From UBA6168 sp964573725 (GTDB lineage Bacteria; Bacteroidota; Bacteroidia; Chitinophagales; Saprospiraceae), in NCBI GenBank assembly GCA_964573725.1, contig CAZNLJ010000010.1, forward strand, positions 1-64,000: a DNA stretch of 64,000 nucleotides, written 5' to 3'. Below, one piece after another: positions 35,384-45,358 of the stretch. The notes beneath the pieces were generated by a model. The model saw nothing but the letters and a program-made list of their open reading frames with translations. It was not told the DNA's origin and made no database searches. Numbering within the stretch: position 1 is the first letter of the stretch; each line of letters opens with the position of its first letter. Both the position numbers and the translations under genes were made by a program.

Positions 35384-36925
35384 GTGCATGCGCCCGACAA
35401 ACGAACAAGGCACTTGGCGCAACAAGACCGCAATCGATCGGCCGGCGACGGCAACAAGACCCAAAGCCTGACGAGGAAGGCCGGGATTTTCACCATAAGC
35501 CGGGCATTGACGATATTATCGCAACTGTTGGGGGTGGTGGTATTGACCCGGGTATTGTCGGAACAGGAAGCGGGGCTGGTCTTTTTCCTGCTCACCATAT
35601 ACGGGACGGCGCAGGCATTCGGCCAGCTCGGCTTGCCGGACAGTATTTTCTACTTTTTTGAGAAGTTGCCGGCGGAATACCGGCGGTCGTTTGTGCTGCT
35701 GGTCGGTCGGGCGCTGTTCTGGCTGGGGCTGGCGGGGGCCTTGGTCATGTTGGGCATTGCCTGGGCGGGCGCGACCCGGGCGGGTTTCGGCGACTTGCGC
35801 CGGCTGATCTGGGCCTTGATGGGGTTGTTGCTGTTCGAATTGCCCACCCTGCCCCTTCCCAACGTACTCATCGCCCTGGACCGTTCGCGGGAAGCGGCCT
35901 GGCTGAACCTGTTCAGCGGCCTGGCCCAATTGCTGGCCATGGTCATCCCGCTGGCCTTGCCGCTGCCGGTCCGCGGCATCACGTTCGGATTGCTTGCCTA
36001 CGGATTTTTCCGGATGGTTGCCAGCGCCTGGCTGTTCCGGAAGCACCTGGGCGCCTTTCCGTCCGTCCGCCTTCCGTCCGGAACCCTGCGGTCGGTCTTT
36101 GCCTATGCGGTCCCTTTGAGCCTGGCCCAACTCTTATGGGGGCTCAACCGGCAGGTGGACAAGTACGTTGTCCAATGGTTCCTGCCGGCTGCATTTACGG
36201 TATACACGGCGGGCGCCTACGAAATCCCGATTGTCCCCACCGTCGCTTACTCCGTCGCGGCGGTCATGATGCCGCAGCTGGTATCCCATTTCCTGAAAGG
36301 TGAGCGGGAGGAATTGCTGTCCTTGTGGCTGCGCGGCATCCGGAAAGTGAGCCTGCTCGTCCTTCCCTTGGTCATGGTGTTCGTCGTGGCGGCGGAAGAG
36401 TTCATCGCCTTGTTGTATCCGGAAAATTATGCGGACGCGGTCGTCCCGTTCCGGATTTACACCCTGGTGATGTTGCAAAGGGTGGCATCCTACAGCAACA
36501 TGCAGAAGGCTTTGGACCGGACCGGCGATATCACGCGGGGTGCACTTTATCTCTTTTTCCTCAACTTGGCCTTGTCCATTCCATTTGTCCGGTGGTGGGG
36601 ACCGGCAGGTCCTCCGTTGGCATCCCTGTTGGCCAACCTGTTGGTATGGTGGTATGCCTTGGACCGAATCGGCCGGGCGCTCCGGATTTCCTGGTGGGAA
36701 ACCTTTCCTTTTCGGGATTACGGCAAGACATTGGCCCTTGCCCTGGTGGCGGGCTTGCCGGCATGGCTGGCCAAAGGATGGGTCGAATGGCCCGCCGGCT
36801 GGGGTTTCCTGGTCCTTTCCATGCTGTACGGCGCCTCCTATCTCCTCCTCGGTCTGTCGACCGGCCTGATTCCGCGGGCGGACTGGCTCCGGCTGCTCGG
36901 TTCGCTGCCCGGTCGGCGTCGCTGA
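35384..36925 (+). CDS. Polysaccharide flippase (Wzx/MOP family)
   Basis: Multidrug/oligosaccharidyl-lipid/polysaccharide (MOP) exporter, 513 aa, expected to flip lipid-linked oligosaccharides across the inner membrane. About 12-14 hydrophobic helices are visible, from ISRALTILSQLLGVVVLTRVL onward, with the family pattern FAYAVPLSLAQLLWGLNRQVDKYVVQWFL in the middle (start of the second half). The N-terminal ~25 residues are hydrophilic and basic; a later start near the first helix is possible. It converges with a glycosyltransferase gene (90 bp between stops), and together they hint at a small glycan-assembly locus, but polymerase and priming transferase genes are absent. Confidence 0.85.
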   Translation: MHAPDKRTRHLAQQDRNRSAGDGNKTQSLTRKAGIFTISRALTILSQLLGVVVLTRVLSEQEAGLVFFLLTIYGTAQAFGQLGLPDSIFYFFEKLPAEYRRSFVLLVGRALFWLGLAGALVMLGIAWAGATRAGFGDLRRLIWALMGLLLFELPTLPLPNVLIALDRSREAAWLNLFSGLAQLLAMVIPLALPLPVRGITFGLLAYGFFRMVASAWLFRKHLGAFPSVRLPSGTLRSVFAYAVPLSLAQLLWGLNRQVDKYVVQWFLPAAFTVYTAGAYEIPIVPTVAYSVAAVMMPQLVSHFLKGEREELLSLWLRGIRKVSLLVLPLVMVFVVAAEEFIALLYPENYADAVVPFRIYTLVMLQRVASYSNMQKALDRTGDITRGALYLFFLNLALSIPFVRWWGPAGPPLASLLANLLVWWYALDRIGRALRISWWETFPFRDYGKTLALALVAGLPAWLAKGWVEWPAGWGFLVLSMLYGASYLLLGLSTGLIPRADWLRLLGSLPGRRR

Positions 36926-37015
36926 GGCGCTGCCAATCCGGACCTTATCCGCCGACGAATTCCCGGTCACCGATTTTCCTTCATTTCCGAATTGCCGGGA
37001 AAGGGCCAGGGGATC

Positions 37016-38374
37016 TCATGACCGGTCGGCTTTTCGAATCCGGTGCGATTCCATCAGCTCCAGCACCAGGGGGGCATTCTTCCGCACGTCGAATTTTTCC
37101 CTGACCATGCGATGGGAGGCGGCCCGCATGGCGGGAAGGATATTTTCCGACCTGATGGCCGTGGCCATGGCGGTCGCCAAGGCCGCCGCATCGCCGGGCG
37201 GAACCAGCCAGCCGTTGACACCGTCCTCCACGCCTTCGGGAATTCCGCTCACGGTGGTACTGATGACGGGCAATCCCGCATTCATGGCCTCCAGGCAAAC
37301 GTTCGGCAATCCGTCCACATCCCCGTTTTCCGCCACGATACAGGGTGCGACCAGCACATCGCTTTGACGATAGCGGTCCGGCAGGTCGTTGGGCGGGACA
37401 TAACCGGTCACCCGGACCCAAGCGTCCAAACCTGCCGCCCGGATCTTTTCCCGGATTTCCGTTTCCTGGGGTCCGGTCCCGATGATTTCGCAGGCGAATG
37501 ACAGCCCTTCCCCGACCAGCAGGCGGCAGGCCTCCACCAGATAGCCGAATCCTTTCTTCGGAACCAGGCGGCCGACGGCCAGGAACCGGAACCCTTCGTG
37601 TGGGACAGGTTCCGGCAGCCGCTCGTAGACCGGAATGCCGTAGTACCGGGTCACGAACCGCGCAGCCGCTTCGGGCACCAGGGCCGCCAGGTAGCGCTCG
37701 TTGAAGCGCGTGGTTCCGTTCACATAGGCGGCTGCCCGCAGTTTACCCGCCAAACCGCTGTTATCCACATAAATATCCATGGCATAGGCCGTCGCTCCGA
37801 AGGGAATGTCCGTCAAGACCGAAAGATAGAGGGCCGTTTCACCGGGTGCCGTCAAGAAGTGGGCGTGCAGCAGGTTGTACCCCTGTTCCCGGACATGGGC
37901 CGCCATGGATGCCGCCCGTGCCAGGCAAATCACCCCCCGCGGGAATTTTTGCGGCCGGTGCCGCAAGGACAGCAACTGCCGCCAGGCCCGCCCGTAATGG
38001 CGGGGATACCGGAACGCATAGCGGATATGCCGGACGAACGGCATCGGAAGGAATGGATTGTCCGGTATGGGATAAAACAGGGCTTTCAGCCGCCGCTCCC
38101 CTTCGTCCAGATCCGAACGCTCCCGCATCGCCCGGGCTCCCAGGGTCATATCCACCCCCGACTCCGCCAAGGTCTTCAGTTCCCGGGTCACAAAATTTTG
38201 GGACCATTCGAACAAACGGTTGACCAGGATGAAAACTTTCAAACCGGTATCCGCCTGCTGCGGATCTGCGGCCGTGTCCTCTCCGTGGAAAGGACCGACG
38301 GTCGTCGCATCGGAGGGGGAAGCCCCCTGTGCGCTGCGCCGGACGACCGATACATATTCTTGTTCCGTGTCCAT
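37016..38374 (-). CDS. Group 1 (GT4) glycosyltransferase
   Basis: GT-B fold glycosyltransferase of the colanic-acid WcaL-like type, 452 aa. The N-terminal acceptor domain starts with LKVFILVNRLFEWSQNFVTREL after a ~45-residue hydrophilic leader that is unusual for the family. The C-terminal donor domain has FLAVGRLVPKKGFGYLVEACRLL, EIIGTGPQETEI, VTGYVPPNDLPDRYRQSDVLVAPC and the E-x7-E element in DGLPNVCLEAMNAGLPVISTTVSG. The sugar donor and acceptor are unknown. It converges on the flippase and lies 45 bp downstream of the exonuclease gene's stop region on the same strand. Confidence 0.88.
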   Translation of the reverse strand: MDTEQEYVSVVRRSAQGASPSDATTVGPFHGEDTAADPQQADTGLKVFILVNRLFEWSQNFVTRELKTLAESGVDMTLGARAMRERSDLDEGERRLKALFYPIPDNPFLPMPFVRHIRYAFRYPRHYGRAWRQLLSLRHRPQKFPRGVICLARAASMAAHVREQGYNLLHAHFLTAPGETALYLSVLTDIPFGATAYAMDIYVDNSGLAGKLRAAAYVNGTTRFNERYLAALVPEAAARFVTRYYGIPVYERLPEPVPHEGFRFLAVGRLVPKKGFGYLVEACRLLVGEGLSFACEIIGTGPQETEIREKIRAAGLDAWVRVTGYVPPNDLPDRYRQSDVLVAPCIVAENGDVDGLPNVCLEAMNAGLPVISTTVSGIPEGVEDGVNGWLVPPGDAAALATAMATAIRSENILPAMRAASHRMVREKFDVRKNAPLVLELMESHRIRKADRS

Positions 38375-38419
38375 GTTCGGATATTTTTATGCCTGATGCC
38401 CTTCCCACCCGGGAAATGG

Positions 38420-39178
38420 TCATCGCCTGTCGGGCATCGCTTCCAATATGCGGCGGATATGCCGCTTGGTCTCCTGCGGGAATTCAGATTCCAGCACCCA
38501 ACGGGCATAGGCGGCCGTCTCCACGACAAGCTGGTCCCGATGTTTCCCGAAAGCCCAGTATACCCTGCCGTCCCGCTCGTACAGCTTACCGGCCAGGTCC
38601 ACCCGTCCGCCTTCGCCGCCCCTGCACAATTCCGACAAACCGGAGACGGTGTCCGGCAGGTCGGCATGGCACTCCAGCTGCTTCGCCAGGATAGCCATGG
38701 TCGCCCTGGTATCCGCCAAGGCATCATGCGCACCCGATAGTATTTTTCCGGTATAGCGTCGGTAGGTCGCTTCCAAGCGGTGGCTGTTCACATTCCGCTC
38801 CACCTTCAACACGTCGATGGTCGGACGCGTGGCATCCATGTCGAACGCCACCCCGGCACGACCGAACTCCTCCATCAACATCGGGATGTCGAACTGGTCG
38901 CAATTGTAACCCGCCAGGTCACAACCCGACAGCCATTCTGCCAGGCTTCGGGCAATCTGCCGGAAGAAAGGCCTGCCGCGTACCTGCTCGTCCGAAATCC
39001 CGTGCACGGCCGTGGCGGCCGGAGGAATGGGGATGCCGGGGTCCAACAGGACATCCTTCTCCTCCTGCCGACCGTCAGGCCATACCTTGACGGCGGCGAT
39101 TTGTACGATCCGATCCTCCATGGGCTGGACACCGGTGGTTTCCAAGTCAAAAAAAACAAGGGGACGTTCCAGTTTCAT
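38420..39178 (-). CDS. DEDDh-family 3'-5' exonuclease
   Basis: DnaQ-like exonuclease, 252 aa. The start at 39178 puts the first catalytic motif FFDLETTG at residues 9-16; ExoII is in the GYNCDQFDIPML segment and ExoIII in GAHDALADTRATM, which has the H-x4-D spacing of the DEDDh class. The last ~85 residues are an extension (VYWAFGKHRDQLVVET) often seen in Bacteroidota homologues, where it may be a small substrate-recognition domain. No polymerase alpha subunit is nearby, so it may act in repair or RNA/DNA trimming rather than as a replicase proofreader. It has its own -7 box at 39217-39224. Confidence 0.88.
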   Translation of the reverse strand: MKLERPLVFFDLETTGVQPMEDRIVQIAAVKVWPDGRQEEKDVLLDPGIPIPPAATAVHGISDEQVRGRPFFRQIARSLAEWLSGCDLAGYNCDQFDIPMLMEEFGRAGVAFDMDATRPTIDVLKVERNVNSHRLEATYRRYTGKILSGAHDALADTRATMAILAKQLECHADLPDTVSGLSELCRGGEGGRVDLAGKLYERDGRVYWAFGKHRDQLVVETAAYARWVLESEFPQETKRHIRRILEAMPDRR

Positions 39179-39216
39179 CGTGGGGGACTCTGTTGACCAA
39201 TGTGTTATCGGATGAA

Positions 39217-39224
39217 CAAAGGTA
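39217..39224 (-). promoter_or_regulatory. Candidate -7 box TACCTTTG for the exonuclease gene
   Basis: On the minus strand TACCTTTG matches TAnnTTTG and sits 38 bp before the exonuclease ATG. Confidence 0.5.
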
Positions 39225-39356
39225 AGCCTTTTTCGGCTCCGCCACCGATTACTTCCCGGAAGCCGCTCCCCACCCGCCTTCCGAAACAATAATCCGCTTC
39301 CCAACCGGCTAATCCGCCGGATTTTCACCATATTGCCGCCCACAAATCGAGACAAC

Positions 39357-41564
39357 ATGACTTTCCGGTCCCTGCTATCCTCATTCCTGCTGGTGACGGC
39401 CTGCCTTTCCTGCCTGCTGCCCGCCAAAGGCCAGAAGGTCAACGAGACCTTCGAATACCTGATCCGCCGCACCGAAGAACCGATTTCGATAGACGGCCTA
39501 CCCGATGACAAGGCATGGAGCAAGGCACCGGTCGCAACGGGTTTCCACCAGGTCCTCCCCATGGATACCAGCGCCGCCATGGTCCGGACGGAAGTCCGGA
39601 TGCTCTATGACGACGAGCATATGTATCTCCTCGCGGTCAACCATGATAAAATCAGCGGCTCCTACATGGTCGAATCGCTGCGGCGGGATTTCAATTTCGG
39701 CAAGAATGACAACTTCCTGTTGTTTCTGGATCCTTTCGACGACCAGCTCAACGGCTTCACCTTCGGCTCCAACGCCCTGGGTGCCCAATGGGACGGACTC
39801 CTGTATGACGGGGGCAAGGCCGACCTGAGCTGGGAGAACAAGTGGCGGTCGGCCGTCCATGCCGACGATGACCGGTGGGTGTTCGAGATGGCGGTCCCTT
39901 TCAAGACACTCCGCTACAAGGAAGGGATCGACCGCTGGGGAGTCAATTTCAGCCGGTTGGACCTCAAGACCACCGAGAAATCCGCCTGGGCACCGGTTCC
40001 GCGGCAATTCCCCACCGCTTCCCTCGCCTATACCGGCGTCTTGAAGTGGGAGGAACCGCCCCCCCCGGCCGGGCGGAACATCTCCGTCATCCCATATGTA
40101 CTGACCGGTGTCCGGCAGGACCGACAAGCGGGGCAATCGGCGGACTGGCGCGCCGACGTGGGGGTCGATGCCAAGGTGGCGCTCTCCTCCTCCCTGAACC
40201 TGGACCTGACCGTCAACCCCGACTTTTCCCAGGTGGAGGTCGATGTACAACAGACCAACCTCGACCGCTTCGAATTGTTTTTTCCGGAAAGAAGGCAGTT
40301 TTTCCTCGAAAATGCAGACCTGTTCGGCAACTTCGGATATGGTACCCTGCGCCCTTTCTTCTCCCGCCGCATCGGACTGGATGCCCCCATCCGCTTCGGG
40401 GCCCGCATGAGCGGAAGAATCAACAAGGATTGGCGCATCGGTGCGATGAACATGCAGACCGGAAAAGTCGACGAGGAGGTGCCGGCCCGCAATTTCAGCG
40501 TACTTTCCCTCCAGCGCCGGGTCTTTGCCCGGTCCAATATCTCCGCCATTTTCGTCAACAAGGAAACGATGGATTGGGAATCCCTACCGGACAAGGCCGG
40601 TATCAACCGGTACAACCGGAACGCGGGTTTGGAATACAACCTGGCTTCCTCGAACAATAAATGGACCGGCAAACTGCTCTACCTGAAATCCTTCACCCCG
40701 GGCATCGAGGGCCGGGACCAGATTGTGGCGGGCAACCTCGCCTTCAACGCCAAATCCTGGTTCTTCCATGTGCAGGCGGAACATACCGGCAGGAACTTCC
40801 GGGCGGAAACCGGCTTTGTACCCCGTACCGGCTACAACCGGCTGGCCACTTCCGTGGGCAAGCTCTTTTTCCCCCGGTCCGGCAAGGTGCTGAGCCACGG
40901 ACCTTCCATCATGTGGCAGTACTATTTCGATGAAAACATGCGGTACATCGAAAGCGAACTACCGCTGATCTACCGCGTCAGCTTCCTCAACCGCAGCGAA
41001 TTCACCCTGTGGACCGCCTATGATTTCCAGGAACTCCTGCGCCCCTTCGACCCGACGAACTTTTCCGGGGACACCTTGGCCACGGGGACCCGCCATGTCT
41101 GGAAATCTTTCGGCAGCGAATATGTTTCCCGCCCGCAACGGCTGTTCACCTGGTCCGTGAGCACCCGTTACGGAGGCTATTATGCCAACGGTACCCGCCT
41201 GCGGATAGGCGGGGAAGTGGGGTACCGCTTCCAGCCTTACGTGGCGGTCGGTATGGCCGCCCAGCTGAACCGCATTGAATTCGGCCGGGACGGCCGACTG
41301 CCGGCCGGGCTCACGGAACGGGATTTCAACCTCTGGCTGGTCGGTCCCCGTATCGATGTGACGCTGACCAACAAATTGTTCTTCACCAATTTCGTACAGT
41401 ACAACAACCAGGCAAGGAACATCAACCTCAACCTTCGGATGCAATGGCGCTACAGTCCCGCTTCCGACCTGTTCATCGTATACACCAACAATTATTTCTC
41501 CGATTTTTCCGGTGTGAACAACCAGGCTTTGGTGCTGAAACTGAATTACTGGTGGAACGTTTAG
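39357..41564 (+). CDS. DUF5916 outer-membrane protein with CBM9-like N-terminal domain
   Basis: Bacteroidota surface protein, 735 aa. The ATG at 39357 gives a signal peptide (LLSSFLLVTACLSCLLPAKGQ). Residues ~35-220 resemble a family 9 carbohydrate-binding fold (PISIDGLPDDKAWSKA, VRTEVRMLYDDEHMYLLAVNHD, WVFEMAVPFKTLRY, WGVNFSRLD). From ~235 the DUF5916 region has many amphipathic strands (LNLDLTVNPDFSQVEVDVQQTN, FFPERRQFFLENADLF) consistent with a C-terminal beta-barrel, ending with an aromatic residue pair WNV. Binding of a sugar ligand is inference. A short CsaA gene follows after 55 bp. Confidence 0.85.
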   Translation: MTFRSLLSSFLLVTACLSCLLPAKGQKVNETFEYLIRRTEEPISIDGLPDDKAWSKAPVATGFHQVLPMDTSAAMVRTEVRMLYDDEHMYLLAVNHDKISGSYMVESLRRDFNFGKNDNFLLFLDPFDDQLNGFTFGSNALGAQWDGLLYDGGKADLSWENKWRSAVHADDDRWVFEMAVPFKTLRYKEGIDRWGVNFSRLDLKTTEKSAWAPVPRQFPTASLAYTGVLKWEEPPPPAGRNISVIPYVLTGVRQDRQAGQSADWRADVGVDAKVALSSSLNLDLTVNPDFSQVEVDVQQTNLDRFELFFPERRQFFLENADLFGNFGYGTLRPFFSRRIGLDAPIRFGARMSGRINKDWRIGAMNMQTGKVDEEVPARNFSVLSLQRRVFARSNISAIFVNKETMDWESLPDKAGINRYNRNAGLEYNLASSNNKWTGKLLYLKSFTPGIEGRDQIVAGNLAFNAKSWFFHVQAEHTGRNFRAETGFVPRTGYNRLATSVGKLFFPRSGKVLSHGPSIMWQYYFDENMRYIESELPLIYRVSFLNRSEFTLWTAYDFQELLRPFDPTNFSGDTLATGTRHVWKSFGSEYVSRPQRLFTWSVSTRYGGYYANGTRLRIGGEVGYRFQPYVAVGMAAQLNRIEFGRDGRLPAGLTERDFNLWLVGPRIDVTLTNKLFFTNFVQYNNQARNINLNLRMQWRYSPASDLFIVYTNNYFSDFSGVNNQALVLKLNYWWNV

Positions 41565-41619
41565 GAACGGTCTGCCAAAAGCCCAAGTCCTGTCTCCCTC
41601 ACCTGCCATCCGTCGAACC

Positions 41620-41949
41620 ATGCTGACCTGGGAAGAATTCGAAAAAACCGATATGCGTATCGGCACCATCATTGAGGTCCTGGATTTTCCGCAAGCCCGT
41701 AAACCGGCCTGGCGGCTGCGCATCGATTTCGGCCCGCTGGGCATCCGCAGCAGCTCCGCCCAAATCACCCGATTGTACGGAAAGGAGGACCTGTTGGGAC
41801 GTCAGGTGGTCGCGGTCGTCAACTTTCCGCCGAAGCAAATCGCCAACTTCCACTCGGAATGCCTCGTATTGGGTGCCGTCGGGGCGGATGGCGGTGTCGT
41901 CCTCCTACAGCCGGAACGCACCGTTCCCGACGGGTTGCGCATCGCCTGA
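41620..41949 (+). CDS. csaA: CsaA-like tRNA-binding protein
   Basis: Small OB-fold protein of the tRNA-binding (EMAP/CsaA) family, 109 aa, the expected size for CsaA. Key segments are FEKTDMRIGTIIEV, KPAWRLRIDFGPLGIRSSSAQIT, LLGRQVVAVVNFPPKQI and SECLVLGA near the end. CsaA in Bacillus has chaperone-like and tRNA-binding activities. It lies downstream of DUF5916 on the same strand; its stop is only 11 bp from the stop of the convergent metalloprotease, so the two transcripts must overlap. Confidence 0.9.
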   Translation: MLTWEEFEKTDMRIGTIIEVLDFPQARKPAWRLRIDFGPLGIRSSSAQITRLYGKEDLLGRQVVAVVNFPPKQIANFHSECLVLGAVGADGGVVLLQPERTVPDGLRIA

Positions 41950-41960
41950 CCTTTTCTTTC

Positions 41961-44441
41961 CTACCGGTCACCGCAGCCGATCGGTGCACCCGGCGGAAGA
42001 TCCGGCACCGCCGGCAGCCGGAAATCCTCCGGTCTCGATTCGCTGGTGGCAATGGCCTTGAGCAGGTATTGCCAATGGGCCCGGTCGGCATCCGTGGCGG
42101 TACCGGCCAGCCGCTGCGCCGTCGCCGTCGTGTACCGCTCCAGCTCCGCCGAAACCAAGGCGGCAACCTGAAGGTCCCCTTTTGTCTGCATGGACAATGC
42201 GAGCAGCTGGAAGACGACCTGTTTCTCCACCTCCCGGGCTATCTCCGCCTGGTAAGGATTGTCCCTTGTGTTACCGACCGCCTTGTCCACCAAGCGCCGC
42301 AGGACGGCCACCGCCCCCAGCTGCGTCGGATCGGCTGCTTCCTGGCGGACCAATCGCGCGAGCCGCTCCGGATGCAGCAAGAGCCGCACCGTCGATGCCG
42401 CCGCCACCGATGCCGCCGACAAAGGGTCGAATACCAAACCCGTATGGGAAGCAAATGTCTCTTCATCCCGGCCGAAACCCACGGGCTGAGGCGGAATCAC
42501 CGCCCGTACCGCCGCCGGTATTTCCAGAAACCCGGCATCCAGGGTTCCCAACAAGGCGTCCAGCGAGGCCTCCTGTTGCTGCCGACTTACCGGCCGGACC
42601 ATCCAGTCCGTGCCCGCAGCCGTCTCGAAACCTTTTACCGTATACGAATAGCTCAGTCCGCCGACCAACTTCGCCGCCGCTTCCGCCTGGTACCGGTGCG
42701 CCAGGTACAGCGGGACGAGGATCCGCTCCAGGTCGGCCAGCGGCCGGCCCGGTGCCAGATGGTCCGGTCCGAATCCGGACAGGGCTGCCTCCCGGACCGC
42801 CATGATCCGCCGGAGTTCCGCCACCGCATCCTTCCCGTTGTCCCAAAGGTGGGCCAAGGGATGGGCGCTGCCGACCGGGCGGGCATCCTGATCGGATAGG
42901 TAGGACAGGCCCAGCCGTTGGTTTTCCGCAAGAATTGCCGCCAGGGCGGAAGCCTCGTCGACCCCTTCCGGAAAATCCTGGTAGCCGTACAGGATGGCCC
43001 GGCGGTCCCATGCCCCGATCCCATGGGCATAAGCTTGCGAAAAATCGACCGCCCCCTTCTCATCCAGGGTGATGTAGGGATGCGGATAATCCATCACGGA
43101 AGCCCGTCCGTCCGTACTCGCCGCATAATTGTGGGCCAAGCCCAGCGTGTGGCCGACTTCGTGCGCCGCAAGTTGCCGCAGCCGGGCCAGTGCCATTTCT
43201 TCCAGGCGGGGATCGACCGGCTTGCCTTCCTCGTAGGCCGCCAGCAACCCCTGCGCAATCAGGTAATCCTGCCGGACCCGAAGCGACCCCAAGGTGACCT
43301 TACCCTTGATGATTTCCCCCGTCCGCGGGTCCACCACCGAGCTTCCGTATGACCAGCCGCGGGTGGAACGATGGACCCATTGGATCAGGTTGTAGCGGAT
43401 ATCCATCGGGTCGGCATCCTCCGGAAGGATCCGAACCTGGAAGGCATTGCGATAGCCGGCCGCTTCAAATGCCTGGTTCCACCAGGAAGCCCCCTCCAGC
43501 AAGGCGGAACGTATCGGTTCGGGCGTCCCCGGATCCAGGTAGTACAGGATGGGCTCCACGGGGTCGCTCATGGCGGCACCAGGCTCCTTTTTGTCCAGCC
43601 GATGCCGGTTGATCAGCCGTTGCACCAGCGGCTCGTCGATCGGCGTGGCATAATCGAAATACTGCGTGGCGAAATATCCGCTGCGCGGATCGTACCGGCG
43701 GGGCGTGAAACCCGCATCCGGCAAACGGACAAAAGAGCAATGCTGCCGGACCGTGACCGCCGAAGGGGTAGGGGTGACAAGGCCGATCCATTTACCTTCC
43801 GGCGTTCCGGTAAAGGTGAGTAGTACCTCCATTTCGCTGTTGTCCGGAAAATTCTTGGTCCGGGGAAGATAGACCGCGCTCCGGCTCTCGTCCAACCGGT
43901 ACGTTCCCTGCCCCTTCCGCTTGAGCGTGGTGATGATATCGTGATGGTCCTGCAGCAAGAACTTGGTGGCATCCACCAGGAAGGCCCCGTTTTCCTCCCG
44001 TTCGATGGGGAATCCCCAGAGTACGGACTGTGCAAAGGCCTCCGTCACCGCCTCCCGCTCGCTTTCGTTTTCCGTCACCGCCCGGTACCCATGGTTCGCC
44101 TGTACCAACAGCAATTTGTTGCCCCGGCGCTCAAACCGAACGATTCGGTCCTGTCCCAGCTGCCCCCGGTCCAACCCGATGTCGTTGGAACCGATTCCCG
44201 CGGACAAGGATTCCACAAACAGGAACTCTTCTCCCGTCCGCCCAACCGTCCACCATATTTTCCCCTCCCGCTCGTCCACATGAAGGGGAAAAAAGCCTGG
44301 TAGCGTCGTCATGCCGGACACCCGGTCGGCGATGGTGCCGCGATCGCCGGAAACCGAAACACCCGGACCCTCCGGTACCTGGCGGACCAGACCGGCACAG
44401 CCGGTCCACAACAATCCCAACAATAAACTGAACTTGCGCAT
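41961..44441 (-). CDS. Zinc-dependent metzincin-type protease (DUF5117/DUF4953-like)
   Basis: Large exported metalloprotease-like protein, 826 aa. The start at 44441 gives a signal sequence with a cysteine (LLLGLLWTGC) that may be a lipobox. The N-terminal DUF5118/5117-like part covers about residues 30-330 (GFFPLHVDEREGKIWWTV, DYATPIDEPLVQRLINRHRL). The zinc motif HEVGHTLGLAH at about residues 426-436 has the metzincin HExxHxxGxxH pattern, followed by a downstream methionine-containing turn (VMDYPHPYI). The C-terminal ~350 residues are helical. Family members in Bacteroidota are predicted secreted peptidases of unknown substrate. Repeat copy D lies ~100 bp upstream. Confidence 0.88.
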   Translation of the reverse strand: MRKFSLLLGLLWTGCAGLVRQVPEGPGVSVSGDRGTIADRVSGMTTLPGFFPLHVDEREGKIWWTVGRTGEEFLFVESLSAGIGSNDIGLDRGQLGQDRIVRFERRGNKLLLVQANHGYRAVTENESEREAVTEAFAQSVLWGFPIEREENGAFLVDATKFLLQDHHDIITTLKRKGQGTYRLDESRSAVYLPRTKNFPDNSEMEVLLTFTGTPEGKWIGLVTPTPSAVTVRQHCSFVRLPDAGFTPRRYDPRSGYFATQYFDYATPIDEPLVQRLINRHRLDKKEPGAAMSDPVEPILYYLDPGTPEPIRSALLEGASWWNQAFEAAGYRNAFQVRILPEDADPMDIRYNLIQWVHRSTRGWSYGSSVVDPRTGEIIKGKVTLGSLRVRQDYLIAQGLLAAYEEGKPVDPRLEEMALARLRQLAAHEVGHTLGLAHNYAASTDGRASVMDYPHPYITLDEKGAVDFSQAYAHGIGAWDRRAILYGYQDFPEGVDEASALAAILAENQRLGLSYLSDQDARPVGSAHPLAHLWDNGKDAVAELRRIMAVREAALSGFGPDHLAPGRPLADLERILVPLYLAHRYQAEAAAKLVGGLSYSYTVKGFETAAGTDWMVRPVSRQQQEASLDALLGTLDAGFLEIPAAVRAVIPPQPVGFGRDEETFASHTGLVFDPLSAASVAAASTVRLLLHPERLARLVRQEAADPTQLGAVAVLRRLVDKAVGNTRDNPYQAEIAREVEKQVVFQLLALSMQTKGDLQVAALVSAELERYTTATAQRLAGTATDADRAHWQYLLKAIATSESRPEDFRLPAVPDLPPGAPIGCGDR

Positions 44442-44541
44442 GTGCTCATTTTTTTGCGGCTGCCCGAAGACGGATTTCCCATCGATTCCTGTCCCTGGTC
44501 CCAATGGGCATGTCCCCATTTGCCGCCGAATGATGACAATC

Positions 44542-44843
44542 CTATCTTCCGCACCTCAATCCTACAAAATCTATAATTATAAAAAACTGATTTTCAATTT
44601 TTTTAGTCGTCAAACCCACAGTGCTGCGAACCTGCCCGGAAAAAGGCGCGGGGCGGCGCCCCGCACCCTGAAATAGTCTTTAGCGCGGCCGGCGGCGCGC
44701 TTGGGCGCGCCGCCGGCCACCTTGTCAAAAAGGCGGGAAGCGCCGTAAATAACCATTGTTTATCAGAATTTTACGTATTTATACAATCATGTGAACCTTG
44801 CAATCAAAATATTCGATGTGGTTCTTGAGGTACGAAAGATGAG
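44542..44843 (+). repeat. MITE-like repeat, copy D
   Basis: Full 302-bp copy with ends CTATCTTCCGCACCTCAA and TTGAGGTACGAAAGATGAG, imperfect inverted repeats of each other over about 19 bp. AT-rich left block (ATAATTATAAAAAACTGATTTTC), GC hairpin 1 (GGCGCGGGGCGGCGCCCCGC, near 44645), long hairpin 2 (44687-44700 pairs with 44705-44718, loop TTGG), then the conserved right block (TTTATACAATCATGTGAACC, CAATCAAAATATTCGAT). It sits between the divergent metalloprotease and EEP-like genes. Confidence 0.87.
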
Positions 44844-45358
44844 CCAATGGATATCAACTCCGAATATCGACTCTCACGGACCAACTACCGCACCGGGCGG
44901 TAAGAAAGCGGTCATCCCCCTTGGGCCCGCCGCCGCCTACCCCTCGAGAAAAATCAAAAGGACTTCCGTTCGCACATTTGCCGAAGATTCCGTCCCGGTG
45001 GTGCCCGTCACACGGCAAGATACGGAAGGGCATGCTTACCTGGACGTACCCCGGCAAAAAATCAGCCCCCCTTTGCCGGTATGAATCCGATACAGGAACG
45101 GCAACAAGGCCTTGTTCCCATCGACTGCCTTCCCGGCAACTTTAAGGCTCACCCGTTGGCCGAACGGTGCTACCGCACTATATTTGGGCGTATCAAATAA
45201 TTCCGCCCGCAGAGCCTGCCTCCGCCCTGCGCCAACAAACCAAGGCCGTAGGCAACCCCGTGCGGGGCTTGCTTTCCGCAACCTTCGCCTCGTCCAAGCG
45301 CAAGCGAGCACACCTGGCAGGCAAGGACGGTGTTTTCGATACGCCATCAGACTGGCAC
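44844..45358. other. Intergenic region, no gene seen
   Basis: About 515 bp from repeat copy D to the EEP-like gene. A 97-codon frame overlapping the end of the repeat has no recognisable domain and basic, shadow-like composition. The promoter for the EEP-like/dgkA transcript should be here, but I see no good -7 box. Confidence 0.45.

Noticed and set aside
44791..45084. A 97-codon plus-strand frame starting inside repeat copy D
   Set aside because: It begins within the repeat, lacks any domain or start signal, and looks like random GC-rich coding.
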